From assembly GCF_002300555.2 (NCBI RefSeq), contig NZ_NTHN02000016.1, positions 31,214 through 95,213 on the forward strand: DNA of 64,000 bases. The letters are read 5' to 3'. The stretch is from Alloyangia mangrovi. GTDB taxonomy: Bacteria > Pseudomonadota > Alphaproteobacteria > Rhodobacterales > Rhodobacteraceae. The position numbers were made by a program, and so were the translations under genes. Position 1 is the stretch's first letter. Each line of letters opens with the position of its first letter. The notes under the pieces were generated by a model, which made no database searches, was not told the DNA's origin, and saw only the letters and a list, made by a program, of their open reading frames with translations. Of the stretch, positions 47,616 to 57,293 are shown in pieces.

Positions 47616-49672
47616 CGGACCGGTCTCAGGTCATCGGCGTCGACGTGGGCGGCACCTTCACGGATGTTTTCGTGGTGGACGAGGCGGCGGGCACTGCCCG
47701 GGTCGCCAAGGTGCCAACCACCCGCCCCGACCAGTCGGGCGGTTTTCTCGACGGCATCGGCCGGCAGGTCTCCGACCTCTCGACCGTGCAGGCGGTGATC
47801 CACGGCACGACGGCGGGCACAAACGCGCTGCTTGAACGCAAGGGCGCGCGCATCGGCGTCATCACCACCGAGGGACTGCGCGACGTGCTCGAGATGCGCC
47901 GCCGTGACCGGCCCCGCACCTGGGGCCTGCGCGGCGAGTTCGAACCCGTGGTGCCGCGCGAGCTGCGCCTTGAAGTGCCCGAGCGCACCCTGGCCGACGG
48001 CACCATCCGCACCGAAGTCGATCTGGAGGCCGTGCGCGCTGCGGGACGGCAGCTCATCGAGGCCGGTGCGCAAGCGGTGGCGGTGCTCTTTGCCAACAGC
48101 TACGCCAACCCCGGGAACGAGGCCAAGGCGGTCGCCGCGCTGCGCGAGTTCTGGCCCAACGCGCATGTCTCGGCCTCGTCCGAGATCTTGCCCGAGATCC
48201 GCGAATACGAACGCTTCTCGACCACCGCGCTCAACGCCTACCTGCAGCCCGAGGTCTCGGGCTATCTGGACCGGCTCGACAGCGCCCTGCGCGAGGGCGG
48301 CTTTGCTTCGGAGTTCCTCATCGTGCAGTCGAACGGCGGCGTGATGGACGTGGACACCGCCTGCCGCCTGCCGGTGCGCACCGCGCTCTCGGGACCGGCG
48401 GCCGGGGTGATCGCGGCGGCGCATATCGCCACCGAGGCGGGTTTCCCCGACATCATCACCGGCGACATGGGCGGCACCTCGTTCGACGTGTCGCTGATCG
48501 CCGGAGGGCAGTCGATGCTCGCCCCCGAGACCTCGGTCGACTTCGGCATGACCGTGCGCGCGCCGATGATCGAGATCACCACGATCGGTGCCGGCGGCGG
48601 CTCCATCGCCTGGGTCGACAAGGGAGGGCTGCTCAACATCGGCCCGGAAAGCGCCGGCTCCACCCCCGGCCCGGTCGCCTATGGACAGGGCAACACCCGC
48701 CCCACCGTGACCGACGCCAACGTGGTGCTGGGCCGGATCGATCCCGAGAACCCGATTGGCGGCAAGCTCGAGCGGCTCGATGTCGAGGCCGCCGCCCGCG
48801 CCATCGACGCGCACGTCGGCGCGCCACTGGGCCTGCCCACCACCGAGGCCGCCGAGGCCATCCTGACGGTCGCCAACTCGCGCATGGCCGGGGCGATCCG
48901 GCTCGTCTCGATCGAGCGCGGCTTCGACCCCAAGCGTTTCGCCTTCATGCCCTTCGGCGGCGGCGGCGCGCTGCACACCGGGGCGATGCTCGCCGATGTC
49001 GGCATCGGCAGCGCCATCGTGCCGCGTTACCCCGGCGTGACCTCGGCCATGGGCTGCGTCATCGCCGACATGCGCCACGATTTCGTGCAGACCATCAATG
49101 CCACGGTCGCCACGCTCGACCGGGCGGCGCTGGGGCGCTTCATGCAGGATCATGCCGACAAGGGCCGCGCGATGCTCGACGCCGCCGCGACCCGCTTCGA
49201 GGCCCGCGAGCTGCGCTTCGAGCTCGACATGGCCTACCTAGGCCAGACCCACACCGTCCCGGTGGCGCTCGACGTGGCGGTGACCGGGGGCACCGTGATC
49301 CCGCCCACCACCGAGGAGATCGCCGAGGCCTTCGAGACTGCCTACCGCGCCGCCTACGGGCGCACCCTGCCCGGCGGCGTGCAGCGGGTGATGAACCTGC
49401 GCAGCGCGGTGATCGGCAAGCGGCCCAAGTTCGACCTCGCCACGCTCGCCCCGCAGGGCGGCAGCGTCGAGGAAGCGCGCAAGGGCACGCGGCAGGTGCA
49501 TTTCGGCACCGCCTGGTACGAGACCACGATCTACGACCGGCTCGCCCTGCCGGTGGGGGCCGAGATCGAGGGCCCCGCGATCCTCGAGCAGGCCGACACC
49601 ACCGTGCTGCTCGATCCGGGCCTGCGGGGCCGGGTCGACGCCTATGGCAACACCATCATCACGAGGACCTGA
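47612..49672 (+). CDS. hydantoinase/oxoprolinase subunit A (HyuA)
   Basis: 686 residues. The N-terminal acetate-kinase-fold phosphate motif IGVDVGGTFTDVFVVD opens the protein. GTTAGTNALLERKGARIGVITTEG, GDMGGTSFDVSLI and IGAGGGSIAWVDKGG follow, all diagnostic of HyuA. This subunit binds ATP and activates the cyclic amide for hydrolysis with HyuB. The order B then A, with a four-base overlap, suggests equal synthesis. The true substrate could be a hydantoin, lactam or imide. Confidence 0.92.
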   Translation: MTDRSQVIGVDVGGTFTDVFVVDEAAGTARVAKVPTTRPDQSGGFLDGIGRQVSDLSTVQAVIHGTTAGTNALLERKGARIGVITTEGLRDVLEMRRRDRPRTWGLRGEFEPVVPRELRLEVPERTLADGTIRTEVDLEAVRAAGRQLIEAGAQAVAVLFANSYANPGNEAKAVAALREFWPNAHVSASSEILPEIREYERFSTTALNAYLQPEVSGYLDRLDSALREGGFASEFLIVQSNGGVMDVDTACRLPVRTALSGPAAGVIAAAHIATEAGFPDIITGDMGGTSFDVSLIAGGQSMLAPETSVDFGMTVRAPMIEITTIGAGGGSIAWVDKGGLLNIGPESAGSTPGPVAYGQGNTRPTVTDANVVLGRIDPENPIGGKLERLDVEAAARAIDAHVGAPLGLPTTEAAEAILTVANSRMAGAIRLVSIERGFDPKRFAFMPFGGGGALHTGAMLADVGIGSAIVPRYPGVTSAMGCVIADMRHDFVQTINATVATLDRAALGRFMQDHADKGRAMLDAAATRFEARELRFELDMAYLGQTHTVPVALDVAVTGGTVIPPTTEEIAEAFETAYRAAYGRTLPGGVQRVMNLRSAVIGKRPKFDLATLAPQGGSVEEARKGTRQVHFGTAWYETTIYDRLALPVGAEIEGPAILEQADTTVLLDPGLRGRVDAYGNTIITRT

Positions 49673-49675
49673 CCC

Positions 49676-50293
49676 ATGGCGCATGGACCGATCGACCCGA
49701 CCCGCACGGCTCTGCTGACCATCGATCTGCAGAATGACTTCCTCCACCCCGAGGGCGCCTATGGCCGCGCCGGTCAGTCGGCCGAGGCCATTGCCGCCCT
49801 TCCGGGCCGCCTCGCGCCGCTGCGCGACGCCCTGCGCTCTAGGGGCGGCACATACATCAGTGCCCAGTTCACCCTAGTGCCGGGGCCCGAGGGCGAGCCA
49901 CTCATCGCGCCGCACCTGAAGGAGCTGCGCCCCTTCCTCGGCAAGGGTGATTTCGCCCCCGGCAAGTTCGGCCACCAGCTGGTCGAGACGCTGGCCCCCG
50001 CCGACTACACCGTCGAGAAGGTGGCCTATTCCGCCTTTTACCAGAGCCGCCTCGAATACATCCTGCGTGCGCTGGGGATCGACATGCTGATCATCGGTGG
50101 CATCGTCACCAACGGCGGCGTCGCCTCGACCCTGCGCGACGCACACCTGCGCAACGTCGACACCGTGCTGCTCACCGACGGCTGCGCCGCCTTCCGCTCC
50201 GAGGTGCATGATGCCACGCTGGTCTCGCTCGGCTCGCTCGGCAGCCAGAAGAGCTGCGCCGAGATGATCGCCGAGCTGGAGGCCCTGTCATGA
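49676..50293 (+). CDS. isochorismatase-fold hydrolase lacking the catalytic cysteine
   Basis: 205 residues of the isochorismatase-like fold. The general-base Asp17 (LLTIDLQNDF) and the Lys115 (VEKVAYSAF) are present. The third residue, normally Cys in amidase-type members (pattern T-N-V-C-V), is Gly148 in IVTNGGVAST. True isochorismatases such as PhzD and EntB also have Gly there and hydrolyse vinyl ethers. So this protein is unlikely to be an N-carbamoyl amidase or nicotinamidase despite its hyu neighbours. It lies three bases after hyuA and overlaps the next gene. Confidence 0.88.
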   Translation: MAHGPIDPTRTALLTIDLQNDFLHPEGAYGRAGQSAEAIAALPGRLAPLRDALRSRGGTYISAQFTLVPGPEGEPLIAPHLKELRPFLGKGDFAPGKFGHQLVETLAPADYTVEKVAYSAFYQSRLEYILRALGIDMLIIGGIVTNGGVASTLRDAHLRNVDTVLLTDGCAAFRSEVHDATLVSLGSLGSQKSCAEMIAELEALS

Positions 50294-51156
50294 GCCTGCG
50301 CGAAAGACTGAGCCGCCCCGAGATCCTCGTCGCCCCCGGCGTCTACGACGGGCTGACCGCCGCGCTGGCGCAGCAGGCCGGGTTCGAGGCCCTCTACCTG
50401 TCGGGTGCGGCCGTGGCCTACACCCGGCTAGGGCGCCCGGACATCGGCCTCAGCACCGCCAGCGAGATGGCCGACACCATGGCGCTGATCGCCGACCGCA
50501 TCGACGTGCCGGTGATCATCGACGCCGACACAGGCTTTGGCAATGCGCTCAACGCCCAGCGGACCATGCGCACCTACGAGCGCGCCGGTGCGGCGGCGCT
50601 GCAGGTTGAGGATCAGACCTATCCCAAGCGCTGCGGCCACCTGAAGGACAAGTCGCTGATCCCCGCCGCCGAGATGGCCGGCAAGATCGCCGCCATGGCG
50701 GATGCCCGAAGCAGCGAAGAGACGCTGATCATCGCCCGCACCGATGCCATCGCGGTCGAGGGTCTCGACGCCGCCATGGCCCGGGCCGAGACCTATATCG
50801 AGGCCGGTGCCGACGCGCTCTTCATCGAGGCGCCGCGCTCGGGCGACGAGTTGAAGCTGGTGGGCGAGACCTTCGGCAAGCGCATCCCGCTGCTGGCCAA
50901 TATGGTCGAGGGCGGCTTCACCCCGATTTCGAATGCCAGCGATCTCGAGGCGATGGGCTTTTCCATCGTGATCTTCCCCGGCGGCATCGTCCGGGCGCTG
51001 GCGCGCACCGCGCAGGACTATTACGCCAGCCTGCAGGCCAATGGCTCGAACCGGCCCTTCGCCGAGCGGATGTTCGATTTCGATGGGCTCAACGAGGTCA
51101 TCGGCACACCCCAGATGCTGGCCGCCGGGCAAAAATGGGAAGGCCGCGATGGCTGA
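50290..51156 (+). CDS. isocitrate lyase/PEP mutase family lyase (2,3-dimethylmalate lyase-like)
   Basis: 288-residue TIM-barrel enzyme. The lyase signature KRCGH is at 113-117 with catalytic Cys115. The magnesium-binding DAD is at 78-80, ALQVEDQ precedes the signature, and the early segment LYLSGAAVAYTRLGRPD is typical of the dimethylmalate/oxaloacetate-acting branch. It splits a 2-hydroxy diacid into pyruvate or another 2-oxo acid plus a carboxylate. With the LeuCD-like hydratase it could do the hydratase-lyase steps seen in clostridial nicotinate breakdown. Methylisocitrate-type substrates are an alternative. Confidence 0.88.
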   Translation: MSLRERLSRPEILVAPGVYDGLTAALAQQAGFEALYLSGAAVAYTRLGRPDIGLSTASEMADTMALIADRIDVPVIIDADTGFGNALNAQRTMRTYERAGAAALQVEDQTYPKRCGHLKDKSLIPAAEMAGKIAAMADARSSEETLIIARTDAIAVEGLDAAMARAETYIEAGADALFIEAPRSGDELKLVGETFGKRIPLLANMVEGGFTPISNASDLEAMGFSIVIFPGGIVRALARTAQDYYASLQANGSNRPFAERMFDFDGLNEVIGTPQMLAAGQKWEGRDG

Positions 51157-52516
51157 GATCGCGCCCACTCCTGCCGCCTTCGACGTCGAGGTCGAGACCC
51201 TGATCATCGGCGCCGGGGCCTGCGGGCTGGTTGCCGCGCTCGCCGCCCATGAGGCGGGACAGGAGGTGCTGATGATCGAGGCCGACCCGCTGCCGCAGGG
51301 CTCGACGGCGCTTTCGGCGGGGCTGATCCCCGCCGCCGGAACCGCGCTGCAGGCCGCGGCGGGCATCGAGGACACCGCCGCGCGCTTCGCTGCCGACATC
51401 CAGCGGAAGGCCAAGGGCGAGAACGACCCAGCCTTCGTCGAGGCGCTGGCGGCGGGCTCTGCCGGCGTCATCGACTGGCTCAGCACGCGCCACGGGCTGC
51501 CCTTCTCGGTGGTGACGGACTTCGACTACCCCGGCCATTCGCGCCGGCGGATGCACGGGCTGCCGAGCCGCTCGGGCCGGGAGCTGATCGACCGACTCCG
51601 TGCCACCGTCGAGGCACAGGGCATCGACCTGCTCTGCGGACGCCGGGCCGAGATCCTCTACCATGACGGCCGCACCGTCACCGGCGCCGGGCTGCGCACG
51701 CCGGGCGGCGCGCTCGAGACCGTCGGCTGCGCCAAGCTGGTGCTGGCCTGCAACGGCTTTGGCGGCAACCGCGCGAAGGTGGCCGAGCACATGCCGGCCA
51801 TCGCCGGGGCGCTGTGGTTCGGTCACGAGGGCAACCGCGGCGAGGCGCTTGACTGGGGCGCGGCGCTCGGCGCGGCCACCCGGCATCTTGGTGCCTACCA
51901 AGGCCACGGCAACGTGGCGCACCCTCATGGGATCCTGATCACCTGGGCAACGATCACCGAGGGCGGCATTCAGGTGAATTGTGAAGGCCGGCGTTTCTGG
52001 AACGAGGCGCAGGGCTATTCCGAGGCCGCGCGGGTGGTGCTGGCGCAACCCGGTGGCGAGGCGGTCACCGTCTTCGACGCCCGCATCGCCGACATCGCGC
52101 GCCAGTTCGAGGATTTCCGCAATGCCGAGGCGCAGGGCGCGGTGCGTAGCGCCGAGACGCTTGAGGACCTTGCCAGGCAGTTCGACCTGCCCGCCACGGC
52201 CCTGCGCGATGAGATCGCGGCGATCCGCGCAGGCGAGACCGACCGCTTCGGCCGCCTTTGGGGAGAGGCGCCGCTCGCCCCACCCTATTGCGCGGTGCGC
52301 GTCACCGGCGCGCTGTTCCACACCCAAGGTGGGCTCGTGACCGACGGCAGCGGTCGCGTCCAAGGCGCGGACGGCACGGTTTTTCCCAATCTCTTTGCCG
52401 CAGGCGGCGCGGCCTGCGGGGTCTCGGGCGCGGGCGACAGCGGCTATCTCTCTGGCAACGGCCTGCTCGCGGCGGCCGTGCTGGGCCGCGCGGCGGGGCT
52501 GGCCCAGCTCGGCTGA
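51149..52516 (+). CDS. FAD-dependent oxidoreductase, fumarate reductase flavoprotein-like
   Basis: 455 residues. FAD fingerprint IIGAGACGLVAALAAHEAG begins near residue 18. STALSAGLIPAAGT follows as the second FAD contact, then LVLACNGFGGNRAKV, and the C-terminal FPNLFAAGGAACGVSG...GYLSGNGLLAA. This is the succinate dehydrogenase/fumarate reductase/ketosteroid dehydrogenase superfamily, enzymes that reduce or form double bonds next to a carbonyl. Its ATG at 51149 overlaps the lyase gene. It is the last gene of the plus arm; a hairpin follows. Confidence 0.88.
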   Translation: MAEIAPTPAAFDVEVETLIIGAGACGLVAALAAHEAGQEVLMIEADPLPQGSTALSAGLIPAAGTALQAAAGIEDTAARFAADIQRKAKGENDPAFVEALAAGSAGVIDWLSTRHGLPFSVVTDFDYPGHSRRRMHGLPSRSGRELIDRLRATVEAQGIDLLCGRRAEILYHDGRTVTGAGLRTPGGALETVGCAKLVLACNGFGGNRAKVAEHMPAIAGALWFGHEGNRGEALDWGAALGAATRHLGAYQGHGNVAHPHGILITWATITEGGIQVNCEGRRFWNEAQGYSEAARVVLAQPGGEAVTVFDARIADIARQFEDFRNAEAQGAVRSAETLEDLARQFDLPATALRDEIAAIRAGETDRFGRLWGEAPLAPPYCAVRVTGALFHTQGGLVTDGSGRVQGADGTVFPNLFAAGGAACGVSGAGDSGYLSGNGLLAAAVLGRAAGLAQLG

Positions 52517-52552
52517 ACCAGGGCACCGACCGGACCTGCACGCAAAAGACAT

Positions 52553-52576
52553 CGGGCAGGACTTTCGCCCTGCCCG
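52553..52576. terminator. hairpin between the catabolic plus arm and trmB
   Basis: CGGGCAGG (52553-52560) and CCTGCCCG (52569-52576) with an eight-base loop, between two converging genes. The U-tract is weak, so it may serve both directions or act only as an RNA end. Confidence 0.55.
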
Positions 52577-52620
52577 TTCAATCCTTGCAAAGCCGCCTTC
52601 GCGACACGTGCCGGAGTGGC

Positions 52621-53334
52621 TCAGCGCTTGCGGAAGGTAAGGTAGTGCGGCGTGCGGCCCTCGCGCAGGGCCTTCTGCTCGTAGCGGGTCGAGATCCAGT
52701 CGTCCCAGGGCTCGCGCCAGTCGCCCGGCCCCTCTGCCAGCCACTCGAAGCCTGCCTTTGGCACCTCTTGCAACGTCTGGCGGACGTAGTCGGGGATGTC
52801 GGTCGCCACGCGGAACTCGGCGCCCGGCTTCAGCGCCCGCGCCAGCGGCTCGAGATGCTCCTGCGTGACGAAGCGGCGGCGATGGTGACGGGTCTTGGGC
52901 CAGGGGTCGGGGTAGTTCAGGAAGGCCTTGTCGAGGCTCTCGTCGGGCAGCACGTCGAACATGTTCCGCGCATCACCGGGGTAGACCTTGAGGTTCTCGA
53001 CCCCCGCCTCGCGGATCTTGCCCAGCAGCATGGCAACGCCGTTGATATAGGGCTCGCAGCCGATGATCCCCACGTGCGGATGCGTGGCGGCCTGATGCAC
53101 CAGGTGCTCGCCGCCGCCAAAGCCGATTTCCAGCCAGACCGGCTTGCCGCCGAACATCGCCTCGAGATCGAGGTTCTCGCGCTCGGGGTTCACCTCCCAG
53201 TCGACCGCACCCGGCGAGAGCTTCGCCAGATCCTCTTCGAGGTAGGTCTCCTGGCTCGGGCGCAGGGTCTTGCCCTTCACGCGGCCGTAGAAATTGCGCC
53301 AGGGGGCGCCGGGATGCTTGTTCGAGCTGGTCAT
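52621..53334 (-). CDS. trmB: tRNA (guanosine(46)-N7)-methyltransferase
   Basis: 237 residues. The SAM-binding LEIGFGGGEHL and the family signature NYPDPWPKTRHHRRRF, which carries catalytic and tRNA-contact residues, are both present. It methylates G46 in the variable loop of tRNAs. Start ATG at 53334 (MTSSNKHPG); an extension upstream is not supported by similarity. Confidence 0.95.
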   Translation of the reverse strand: MTSSNKHPGAPWRNFYGRVKGKTLRPSQETYLEEDLAKLSPGAVDWEVNPERENLDLEAMFGGKPVWLEIGFGGGEHLVHQAATHPHVGIIGCEPYINGVAMLLGKIREAGVENLKVYPGDARNMFDVLPDESLDKAFLNYPDPWPKTRHHRRRFVTQEHLEPLARALKPGAEFRVATDIPDYVRQTLQEVPKAGFEWLAEGPGDWREPWDDWISTRYEQKALREGRTPHYLTFRKR

Positions 53335-53416
53335 GCGCCGCGATGTAGCGGCGAAGCGGGCGCGGAGCAATCCTCTCCGCGCCCTTTTGTGCAGGGGCCG
53401 GCGCGGCCCCGAGCCG

Positions 53417-54457
53417 TCAGTAGGGCAGCGGATGCGCCTTGTGGGTGGCGTCGATGCGCTCGAGCAGCTCGTCCGAAAGCGTCACCTCCGCGGCACCGAG
53501 CAGATGCTCGAGCTGGCCAAGGGTGGTGGCCCCGAAGATCGACGAGGCGACGAAGGGCCGCCGCGCCGACCAGGCCAGCGCCATGTGCACCGGATCAAGC
53601 CCGAACTCCTGCGCCAGCTCGAGATAGGCCGCGACCGCCGGGAACACCCGGTCGGTCTTGCGGCCGCCGAGATCGCCGTTGATCGCCATGCGCGAGCCCT
53701 CGGGCAGCGCGCCACCCTGGTACTTGCCGGTCAGCAGGCCGGCGCCAAGCGGCGAATAGGGCAACAGGCCGACGTCCTCGTTGACCATCAGCTCGCCGAG
53801 GTCGGTATCGGCCATGCGGTAGAGCAGAGAGTATTCGTTCTGCACCGAGGCGACGCGCGGGCCGCCCACTTCAGCCGCCATGCGCAGCCATTCGGCGGTT
53901 CCCCAGGCGCTGTCGTTGGACAGGCCGAAGGCGCGGATGGTGCCGCGGTCGACCTCGCGCTGCAGCGCGCCGAGCGCGTCGGCCATGTGCTGGCGGGTCG
54001 CCTCGCGGTCCTGCGTCCAGGGCGCGAAGGTCCAGTTCTGGCGGAAGGCGTAGCTGCCGCGGTTGGGCCAGTGGAACTGATAGAGGTCGATATAATCGGT
54101 CTTCAGCCGCTTCAGCGAAGACTCGACCGCCACCGGGATCGTCTCGGAGCTGATCGGCGCCTCGTCACGCACCAGCTTCGACGGGCCGGTGTGCTTGCTG
54201 GCGAGGATCCACTCGCCGCGGCGGCCGGACTTCTCGAACCAGTCGCCGAGGATTTCCTCGGTCCGGCCCACCGTCTCGGCCCGAACCGGGTTCACCGGGT
54301 ACATCTCGGCGGTGTCCATGAAGTTGATGCCGGCATCGAGTGCGCGCTCGATCTGCGCAAAAGCATCCTCGGGCGGCGTCTGGTTGCCGTATGTCATGGT
54401 GCCGAGGCAGAGCTCGGTCACCGACATGCCTGTGCGGCCCAGCGGGTTTTTCTTCAT
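53417..54457 (-). CDS. aldo/keto reductase (Tas-like)
   Basis: 346 residues. The catalytic tetrad is visible: Asp and Tyr in NFMDTAEMYP, Lys in ILASKHTG and His in LYQFHWPN. The C-terminal NADPH-binding stretch SSIFGATTLGQLEHLLGAA is as in the family. The length and the N-terminal GRTGMSVTELCLGTMTYG are like E. coli Tas. The carbonyl substrate is unknown. It is monocistronic as far as can be seen. Confidence 0.92.
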   Translation of the reverse strand: MKKNPLGRTGMSVTELCLGTMTYGNQTPPEDAFAQIERALDAGINFMDTAEMYPVNPVRAETVGRTEEILGDWFEKSGRRGEWILASKHTGPSKLVRDEAPISSETIPVAVESSLKRLKTDYIDLYQFHWPNRGSYAFRQNWTFAPWTQDREATRQHMADALGALQREVDRGTIRAFGLSNDSAWGTAEWLRMAAEVGGPRVASVQNEYSLLYRMADTDLGELMVNEDVGLLPYSPLGAGLLTGKYQGGALPEGSRMAINGDLGGRKTDRVFPAVAAYLELAQEFGLDPVHMALAWSARRPFVASSIFGATTLGQLEHLLGAAEVTLSDELLERIDATHKAHPLPY

Positions 54458-54775
54458 CGGCTGTCTCCTGTTAGCGCTCGGCGCGACACTAGTGGCCTGA
54501 GCGGGGATGCCAAGCCCCCGGGGCGCGGCCTGCCCCAGCGGCAGGCCCGATGCTCACTGCGTGGGCGGGCGCGCCCGGCGCAGGCGCCCTGCGGCAGGTC
54601 AGCGCCGCTGGGCACCGCAAACGCGCGACAGCTCTGCCGTCGCAGCACGCAGGCACTGCATGCCGCGTCGCCTGCTGCGCGTAGCGAGACGCAAAAGCGC
54701 TTTGCGCGCCCGGCATCCGGTGCCAGTATTCGGCTGAGTGATTTTTCAAAACACATTTCAATTTAGGAGTTTGCG
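54458..54775. other. intergenic region before the aquaporin gene
   Basis: No supported gene. It is GC-rich for about 250 bases, then becomes AT-rich in the last 40 bases (ACACATTTCAATTTAGGAG), where the aquaporin ribosome site and probably part of its promoter lie. I see no repeat or RNA element. Confidence 0.45.
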
Positions 54776-55507
54776 ATGGCGACTTCCCGAAAATACGCAG
54801 CCGAGCTCATTGGCACCTTCTGGCTGACGCTGGGCGGCTGCGGCTCGGCGGTGCTGGCCGCGGCCTTTCCCGATGTGGGGATCGGCCTGCTAGGCGTTTC
54901 GCTGGCCTTTGGCCTGACGGTGCTGACTATGGCCTATGCGATCGGCCACGTCTCGGGCTGCCATCTCAACCCAGCGGTGACCGTGGGACTTGCGGCGGGC
55001 GGACGCTTCCCGGCCTCGGACATCCTCCCCTACATCATCGCGCAGGTTATCGGCGCGATCCTCGGCGCCGCGGTGCTCTACGTGATCGCCAGCGGCGTGC
55101 CGGAGTTCGACGTGGTGGCCTCTGGCTTTGCCGCCAACGGCTACGCCGAGCACAGTCCCGGGGGCTATTCGCTGGTCTCGAGCTTCGTCGCCGAGGTGGT
55201 GCTGACGATGATGTTCATCTTCATCATCATGGGTACCACGCATGGACAGGCACCCGTCGGCTTCGCGCCGCTGGCCATTGGCCTCGCGCTGACGCTTATC
55301 CACCTGATCAGCATCCCGGTCACCAACACCTCGGTCAACCCGGCGCGCAGCACCGGCCCGGCGCTTTTTGTCGGGGGCTGGGCGCTGGGGCAGCTCTGGC
55401 TGTTCTGGCTGGCGCCGCTGCTGGGCGGGGCACTAGGCGGGTTGCTCTACAGCTGGCTCAGCCCGACCCCCACCGGCATCGTGGAAGGCGGCGTGCCGAG
55501 CAAGTGA
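54776..55507 (+). CDS. aqpZ: aquaporin Z
   Basis: 243-residue water channel with six membrane helices. Both Asn-Pro-Ala half-helix motifs are present, HLNPAVT near residue 64 and SVNPARS near residue 187. The selectivity-filter Arg follows the second one, and the FW pair in ELIGTFWL is typical of AqpZ. An AGGAG ribosome site lies upstream. A strong terminator follows 12 bases after the stop. Confidence 0.94.
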   Translation: MATSRKYAAELIGTFWLTLGGCGSAVLAAAFPDVGIGLLGVSLAFGLTVLTMAYAIGHVSGCHLNPAVTVGLAAGGRFPASDILPYIIAQVIGAILGAAVLYVIASGVPEFDVVASGFAANGYAEHSPGGYSLVSSFVAEVVLTMMFIFIIMGTTHGQAPVGFAPLAIGLALTLIHLISIPVTNTSVNPARSTGPALFVGGWALGQLWLFWLAPLLGGALGGLLYSWLSPTPTGIVEGGVPSK

Positions 55508-55519
55508 GGCCAAGATGAC

Positions 55520-55560
55520 AAGAGGCGCGGCCCTTCGGGACCGCGCCTCTTTCAGGTCTT
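55520..55560. terminator. bidirectional terminator between aqpZ and metG
   Basis: Perfect 11-bp stem AAGAGGCGCGG (55520-55530) and CCGCGCCTCTT (55541-55551) with a CCC-TTC-GGG inner loop, followed by TTCAGGTCTT. The A residues at its other end give U on the minus strand. Confidence 0.82.
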
Positions 55561-55583
55561 CAGATTTGCCAGCCGCAGCCGGC

Positions 55584-57293
55584 TCAGCGTGTCCCGGCGA
55601 AGCGCTCCTGCCAATCTTCGCGCTCGGCGTCGGTGATCTTGCGGAAGGTCACCTCGGGCACCTCGAAGGCGTGGCCCGCGGGCAGAACGCCCAGCGCCGC
55701 ATCGAGATCGCCCGGCCAGCCGTCGTCTTCAGTCTTCAGCGCCGCCAGCAGCTGCGCCGATGCATCGGGGATGAAGGGCGAGGAGATCACCGCGTAAAGG
55801 CGGATCATGTTCAGCGCGAGGCGGATCTGCATCGCCGCCGTCTCGGGGTCGGTCTTGAAGGTCGACCAGGGCGCGGCTTCCTGCAGGTACTCGTTGCCGA
55901 GCACCCAGGCGGCGCGCAGCGCGCCGGCGGCCTTGCGCACCTCATGCGCTTCCATCTGCGCCTCGTACTCGCGGATCTTCTCGGCGAGGTCGGCAATCAG
56001 CTTGGTCTCGAGCGCGCCCATGGCGCCGCCCTCGGGGACCACCTCGCCGAACTTCGAGCGGCAGAACTTGGTGACGCGGCTGGCGAAGTTGCCCAGAACA
56101 TCCGCGAGGTCCTTGTTCACCGAGGCCTGGAAGTTCTCCCAGGTGAACTCGGCATCCGAGCTTTCCGGCGCGTGGCTGAGCAGCCACCAGCGCCAGTAGT
56201 CCGCCGGCAGGATCTCCAGCGCCTGGTCCATGAAGACGCCGCGCCCGCGCGAGGTGCTGAACTGGCCGCCATCGTAGTTCAGGTAGTTGAACGACTTGAT
56301 GTAGTCGACCAGTTTCCACGGCTCGCCGCTGCCCAGGATCGTGGCGGGGAAGGTCAGCGTGTGGAAGGGAACGTTGTCCTTGCCCATGAACTGGGTGTAG
56401 GTCACGTCTTCCGCGCCCTTGTCAGTGCGCCACCAGCGTTCCCAGTCATCGCCCTTGCCAGCATCGACCCATTCCTGCGCGCAGGCGATGTATTCGATCG
56501 GTGCGTCGAACCAGACGTAGAAGACCTTGCCTTCCATGCCGGGCCAGTCCGCGTCGCCCTTCTTGACCGGGATGCCCCAGTCGAGGTCCCGGGTGATGCC
56601 GCGGTCCTGCAGCCCGTCACCGTCGTGCAGCCATTTCTTGGCGATTGACGTGGTCAGCACGGGCCAGTCGGTCTTGCTGTCGATCCAGGCCTCGATCTCG
56701 TCCTTGATCTGGCTCTGGCAGAGGTAGAGGTGCTTGGTCTCGCGCATCTCGAGGTCGGTCGCGCCCGAGATCACCGAGCGCGGGTTGATCAGTTCCACCG
56801 GGTCGAGCTGCTTGGTGCAATTGTCGCACTGGTCGCCGCGGGCGTCCTCGAAGCCGCAGTTCGGGCAGGTGCCTTCGATGTAGCGGTCCGGCAGGTAGCG
56901 CCCGTCGGTGGGCGAGTACATCTGCGTCTCCGACACCTCGCGGATGAGGCCGCGCTCGGCCAGCACCCCGGCGAAATGCTGGGTGAGCTTGTGGTTCTGC
57001 GGGCTCGACGAGCGGCCGAAGTGGTCGAAGCTGAGGCGGAAGCCCTCGGCGATCTTCGACTGCACCTCGTGCATCTCGGCGCAATACTCGGCCACCGGCT
57101 TGCCGGCCTTGGCGGCGGCGAGTTCGGCGGGGGTGCCGTGCTCGTCGGTGGCGCAGAGGAAGAGCACCTCATTGCCGCGCGCCCGCTGGTAGCGCGCGAA
57201 GAGGTCGGCAGGAAGCTGGCTGCCCACGAGGTTGCCGAGATGCTTGATCCCGTTGATATAGGGGATCGCCGAGGTGATCAGATGACGTGCCAT
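55584..57293 (-). CDS. metG: methionyl-tRNA synthetase
   Basis: 569-residue class-I synthetase. The HIGH-like motif is HLGN in [12 protein letters not shown] near residue 18. The zinc knuckle has CPNCG and CDNC pairs near residues 140-155. The KMSKS position reads FSTSRG, the variant used by one MetG branch. The anticodon-binding helical domain ends the protein, with no C-terminal dimerisation domain. It converges on aqpZ. It is not linked to a methionine or SAM riboswitch that I could see. Confidence 0.95.
   Translation of the reverse strand: MARHLITSAIPYINGIKHLGNLVGSQLPADLFARYQRARGNEVLFLCATDEHGTPAELAAAKAGKPVAEYCAEMHEVQSKIAEGFRLSFDHFGRSSSPQNHKLTQHFAGVLAERGLIREVSETQMYSPTDGRYLPDRYIEGTCPNCGFEDARGDQCDNCTKQLDPVELINPRSVISGATDLEMRETKHLYLCQSQIKDEIEAWIDSKTDWPVLTTSIAKKWLHDGDGLQDRGITRDLDWGIPVKKGDADWPGMEGKVFYVWFDAPIEYIACAQEWVDAGKGDDWERWWRTDKGAEDVTYTQFMGKDNVPFHTLTFPATILGSGEPWKLVDYIKSFNYLNYDGGQFSTSRGRGVFMDQALEILPADYWRWWLLSHAPESSDAEFTWENFQASVNKDLADVLGNFASRVTKFCRSKFGEVVPEGGAMGALETKLIADLAEKIREYEAQMEAHEVRKAAGALRAAWVLGNEYLQEAAPWSTFKTDPETAAMQIRLALNMIRLYAVISSPFIPDASAQLLAALKTEDDGWPGDLDAALGVLPAGHAFEVPEVTFRKITDAEREDWQERFAGTR

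Noticed and set aside
39262..52516. A genomic island integrated at tRNA-Met, because the catabolic cluster starts just after it
   Set aside because: I found no integrase and no repeat of the tRNA 3' end near 52.5 kb. Codon use of the cluster looks like its neighbours.
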